The translations under genes and the position numbers were made by a program. A stretch of 6,444 bases of DNA from an uncultured Gaiellaceae bacterium (GTDB lineage Bacteria > Actinomycetota > Thermoleophilia > Gaiellales > Gaiellaceae), in the NCBI GenBank assembly GCA_955652075.1, contig CATPAS010000233.1, positions 1-6,444 of the forward strand, given 5' to 3'. Below are positions 5,477 to 6,444 of the stretch, piece after piece. The notes beneath the pieces are model-generated. The model was not told the DNA's origin, searched no databases, and saw nothing but the letters and a program-made list of their open reading frames with translations. Position 1 is the first letter of the stretch. Each line of letters opens with the position of its first letter.

Positions 5477-6175
5477 ATGCCCGACTCCTCGACCATCCTC
5501 CTCGTCGACGACGAGGACTCGATCCAGAAGCTGCTCGCCTATCCGCTGGAGCGCGAGGGCTACCGGGTGCTGCAGGCGCGGGACGGCGAGGAAGCGCTGA
5601 GGCGCTTCGCCTCGGAGCACGTCGACCTGGTCGTCTTGGACATCATGCTGCCGAAGCTCGACGGGCTCGAGGTGTGCAAGCGCTTGCGGGCCGAGAGCGA
5701 AGTCCCGATCATCATGCTGACTGCTCGCGATGACGAGCTCGACAAGGTGCTCGGGCTGGAGCTCGGCGCCGACGACTACATCACGAAGCCCTTCTCGATC
5801 CGGGAGTTCCGGAGTCGCGTCCGCGCCCTCCTCCGGCGGGCCTCCGTCTCACGGCAGATCGACGAAGACGGCGAGGTGATCTCGGCGGAGGGGTTGACGA
5901 TCGACCTGGCGCGCCGTGCGGTCGAGGTCGGCGGCAGCCGGGTGCAGCTGACATACGTCGAGTTCGAGTTGTTGCGCATCCTCGCCTCGCATCCGGGACG
6001 CGTGTACAGCCGCCGCATGCTCCTCGAGGCGCTCTGGGGCGGGGCCGACTACCGCGAGCCGAGGACGATCGACGTCCACGTTCGGCATCTGCGCGAAAAG
6101 CTCGAGCGGGACCCGGCCGATCCCGAGTACATCCTGACCGTGCGCGGCGTCGGCTACCGCTTTCGCGACCGGTGA
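5477..6175 (+). CDS. OmpR/PhoB-family response regulator
   Basis: The 232-residue protein is a standard two-domain transcription regulator acting in the cytoplasm on DNA after phosphorylation by its kinase. The receiver domain (about 6-120) has the acidic pair Asp11-Asp12, phosphoacceptor Asp55 (VVLDIMLPK), Thr82 (IIMLTARDD) and Lys104 (GADDYITKPF). The winged-helix DNA-binding domain (about 135-230) shows LTYVEFELLRILASHPGRVY (158-177), recognition-helix region TIDVHVRHLREKLE (197-210) and wing YILTVRGVGYRF (218-229). The ATG at 5477 is chosen because it places the first strand at the usual distance. An upstream in-frame ATG at 5360 would add 39 residues without family character and run through the divergent promoter. 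The stop overlaps the kinase GTG as GTGA. Target genes and stimulus cannot be read from the sequence. Confidence 0.95.
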   Translation: MPDSSTILLVDDEDSIQKLLAYPLEREGYRVLQARDGEEALRRFASEHVDLVVLDIMLPKLDGLEVCKRLRAESEVPIIMLTARDDELDKVLGLELGADDYITKPFSIREFRSRVRALLRRASVSRQIDEDGEVISAEGLTIDLARRAVEVGGSRVQLTYVEFELLRILASHPGRVYSRRMLLEALWGGADYREPRTIDVHVRHLREKLERDPADPEYILTVRGVGYRFRDR

Positions 6176-6444
6176 ATCCTCTCCGGAGCGTCGGCGCCCG
6201 TCTCGGGCTCGGTCTCGCGGTGGTCGTGGCGGCCGCGCTCGTGCTGGTCGACCTGATCGTCGTGCCGTCGCTCGAGCGGAACCTCATCAATGCCAAGTTG
6301 ACGCTGCTCAAGGAGGCGGCGCCCACCGTGGGTGCCCGGCTCGCGAACAGCTCGAGCTTCACGCTCGACGACACCATTCAGACCGCTGCGGCGAGCGTGG
6401 ACGCGAGAGTCGTCTACTTCACGCCGCTCACCTCCAACACGCTG
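6172..6444 (+). CDS. Sensor histidine kinase, N-terminal part (partial, runs off right edge)
   Basis: A GTG at 6172 overlaps the regulator stop by 4 nt (GTGA) and opens 91 codons to the window edge. The product starts MNPLRSVGARLGLGLAVVVA, has one membrane helix at about 11-32, then PSLERNLINAKLTLLKEAAP and the beginning of an extracytoplasmic sensing region (LDDTIQTAAASVDARVVYFT). This is the normal N-terminus of a membrane histidine kinase. The second helix, HAMP, DHp and ATPase domains lie beyond the window. The overlap with the response regulator makes it the likely cognate kinase. Identity as a kinase is inferred from position and topology, since no catalytic motif is in view. Confidence 0.8.
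   Translation, partial: MNPLRSVGARLGLGLAVVVAAALVLVDLIVVPSLERNLINAKLTLLKEAAPTVGARLANSSSFTLDDTIQTAAASVDARVVYFTPLTSNTL

Noticed and set aside
3763..5496. A 577-codon minus-strand frame overlapping the M28 gene in another frame
   Set aside because: The product is Arg/Pro/Ala-rich without motifs, while the 3744-5411 frame shows the M28 landmarks and membrane helices.

Overview
The window is GC-rich, densely packed bacterial DNA. Strong GC bias at third codon positions, a class E sortase, starts without Shine-Dalgarno sequences next to TAnnnT boxes, and the style of the OmpR/sensor-kinase pair all suggest an actinobacterial lineage. My guess is a Thermoleophilia/Gaiellales-like organism, inferred from protein style and not proven. 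The only clearly discordant stretch is the first ~115-135 bases, where GC falls to about 50% and the protein style changes.

Layout. Minus strand 1-1628: a two-gene glycosyltransferase operon. A GT2 polyprenyl-phosphate-type membrane glycosyltransferase (690-1628) is followed by the N-terminal half of a GT4-type glycosyltransferase, which probably starts at a CTG overlapping the GT2 stop. The GT4 frame runs off the left edge, but its last ~45 codons look like a beta-propeller protein, so a chimeric junction is suspected. Plus strand 1657-2850: moeA, molybdopterin molybdenumtransferase, divergent from the GT2 gene with only 28 bp between starts. Minus strand 5411 to 2832: a tight three-gene operon of a membrane-anchored M28-family peptidase homologue, a 70-codon small membrane ORF, and a class E sortase. 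The genes are joined by zero-gap stop/start junctions. The sortase is interrupted by an in-frame TAG at codon 50, between its membrane anchor and its catalytic domain. Plus strand 5477 to the right edge: an OmpR/PhoB-type response regulator and the start of its sensor histidine kinase, overlapping by 4 nt.

The genes suggest cell-envelope work (lipid-linked glycosylation, surface-protein sorting, a surface peptidase) beside a two-component system and a molybdenum cofactor gene. The peptidase operon and the two-component operon appear to fire from opposite faces of one 9-bp AT-rich box (5418-5426). No RNA genes, CRISPR arrays, insertion sequences or convincing terminators were seen, and no gene-free stretch exceeds 70 bp.

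The most notable points are the amber-interrupted sortase, the discordant left end, the shared bidirectional -10 box with an 11-bp-spaced direct repeat beside the regulator, and the degenerate metal site of the M28 homologue.
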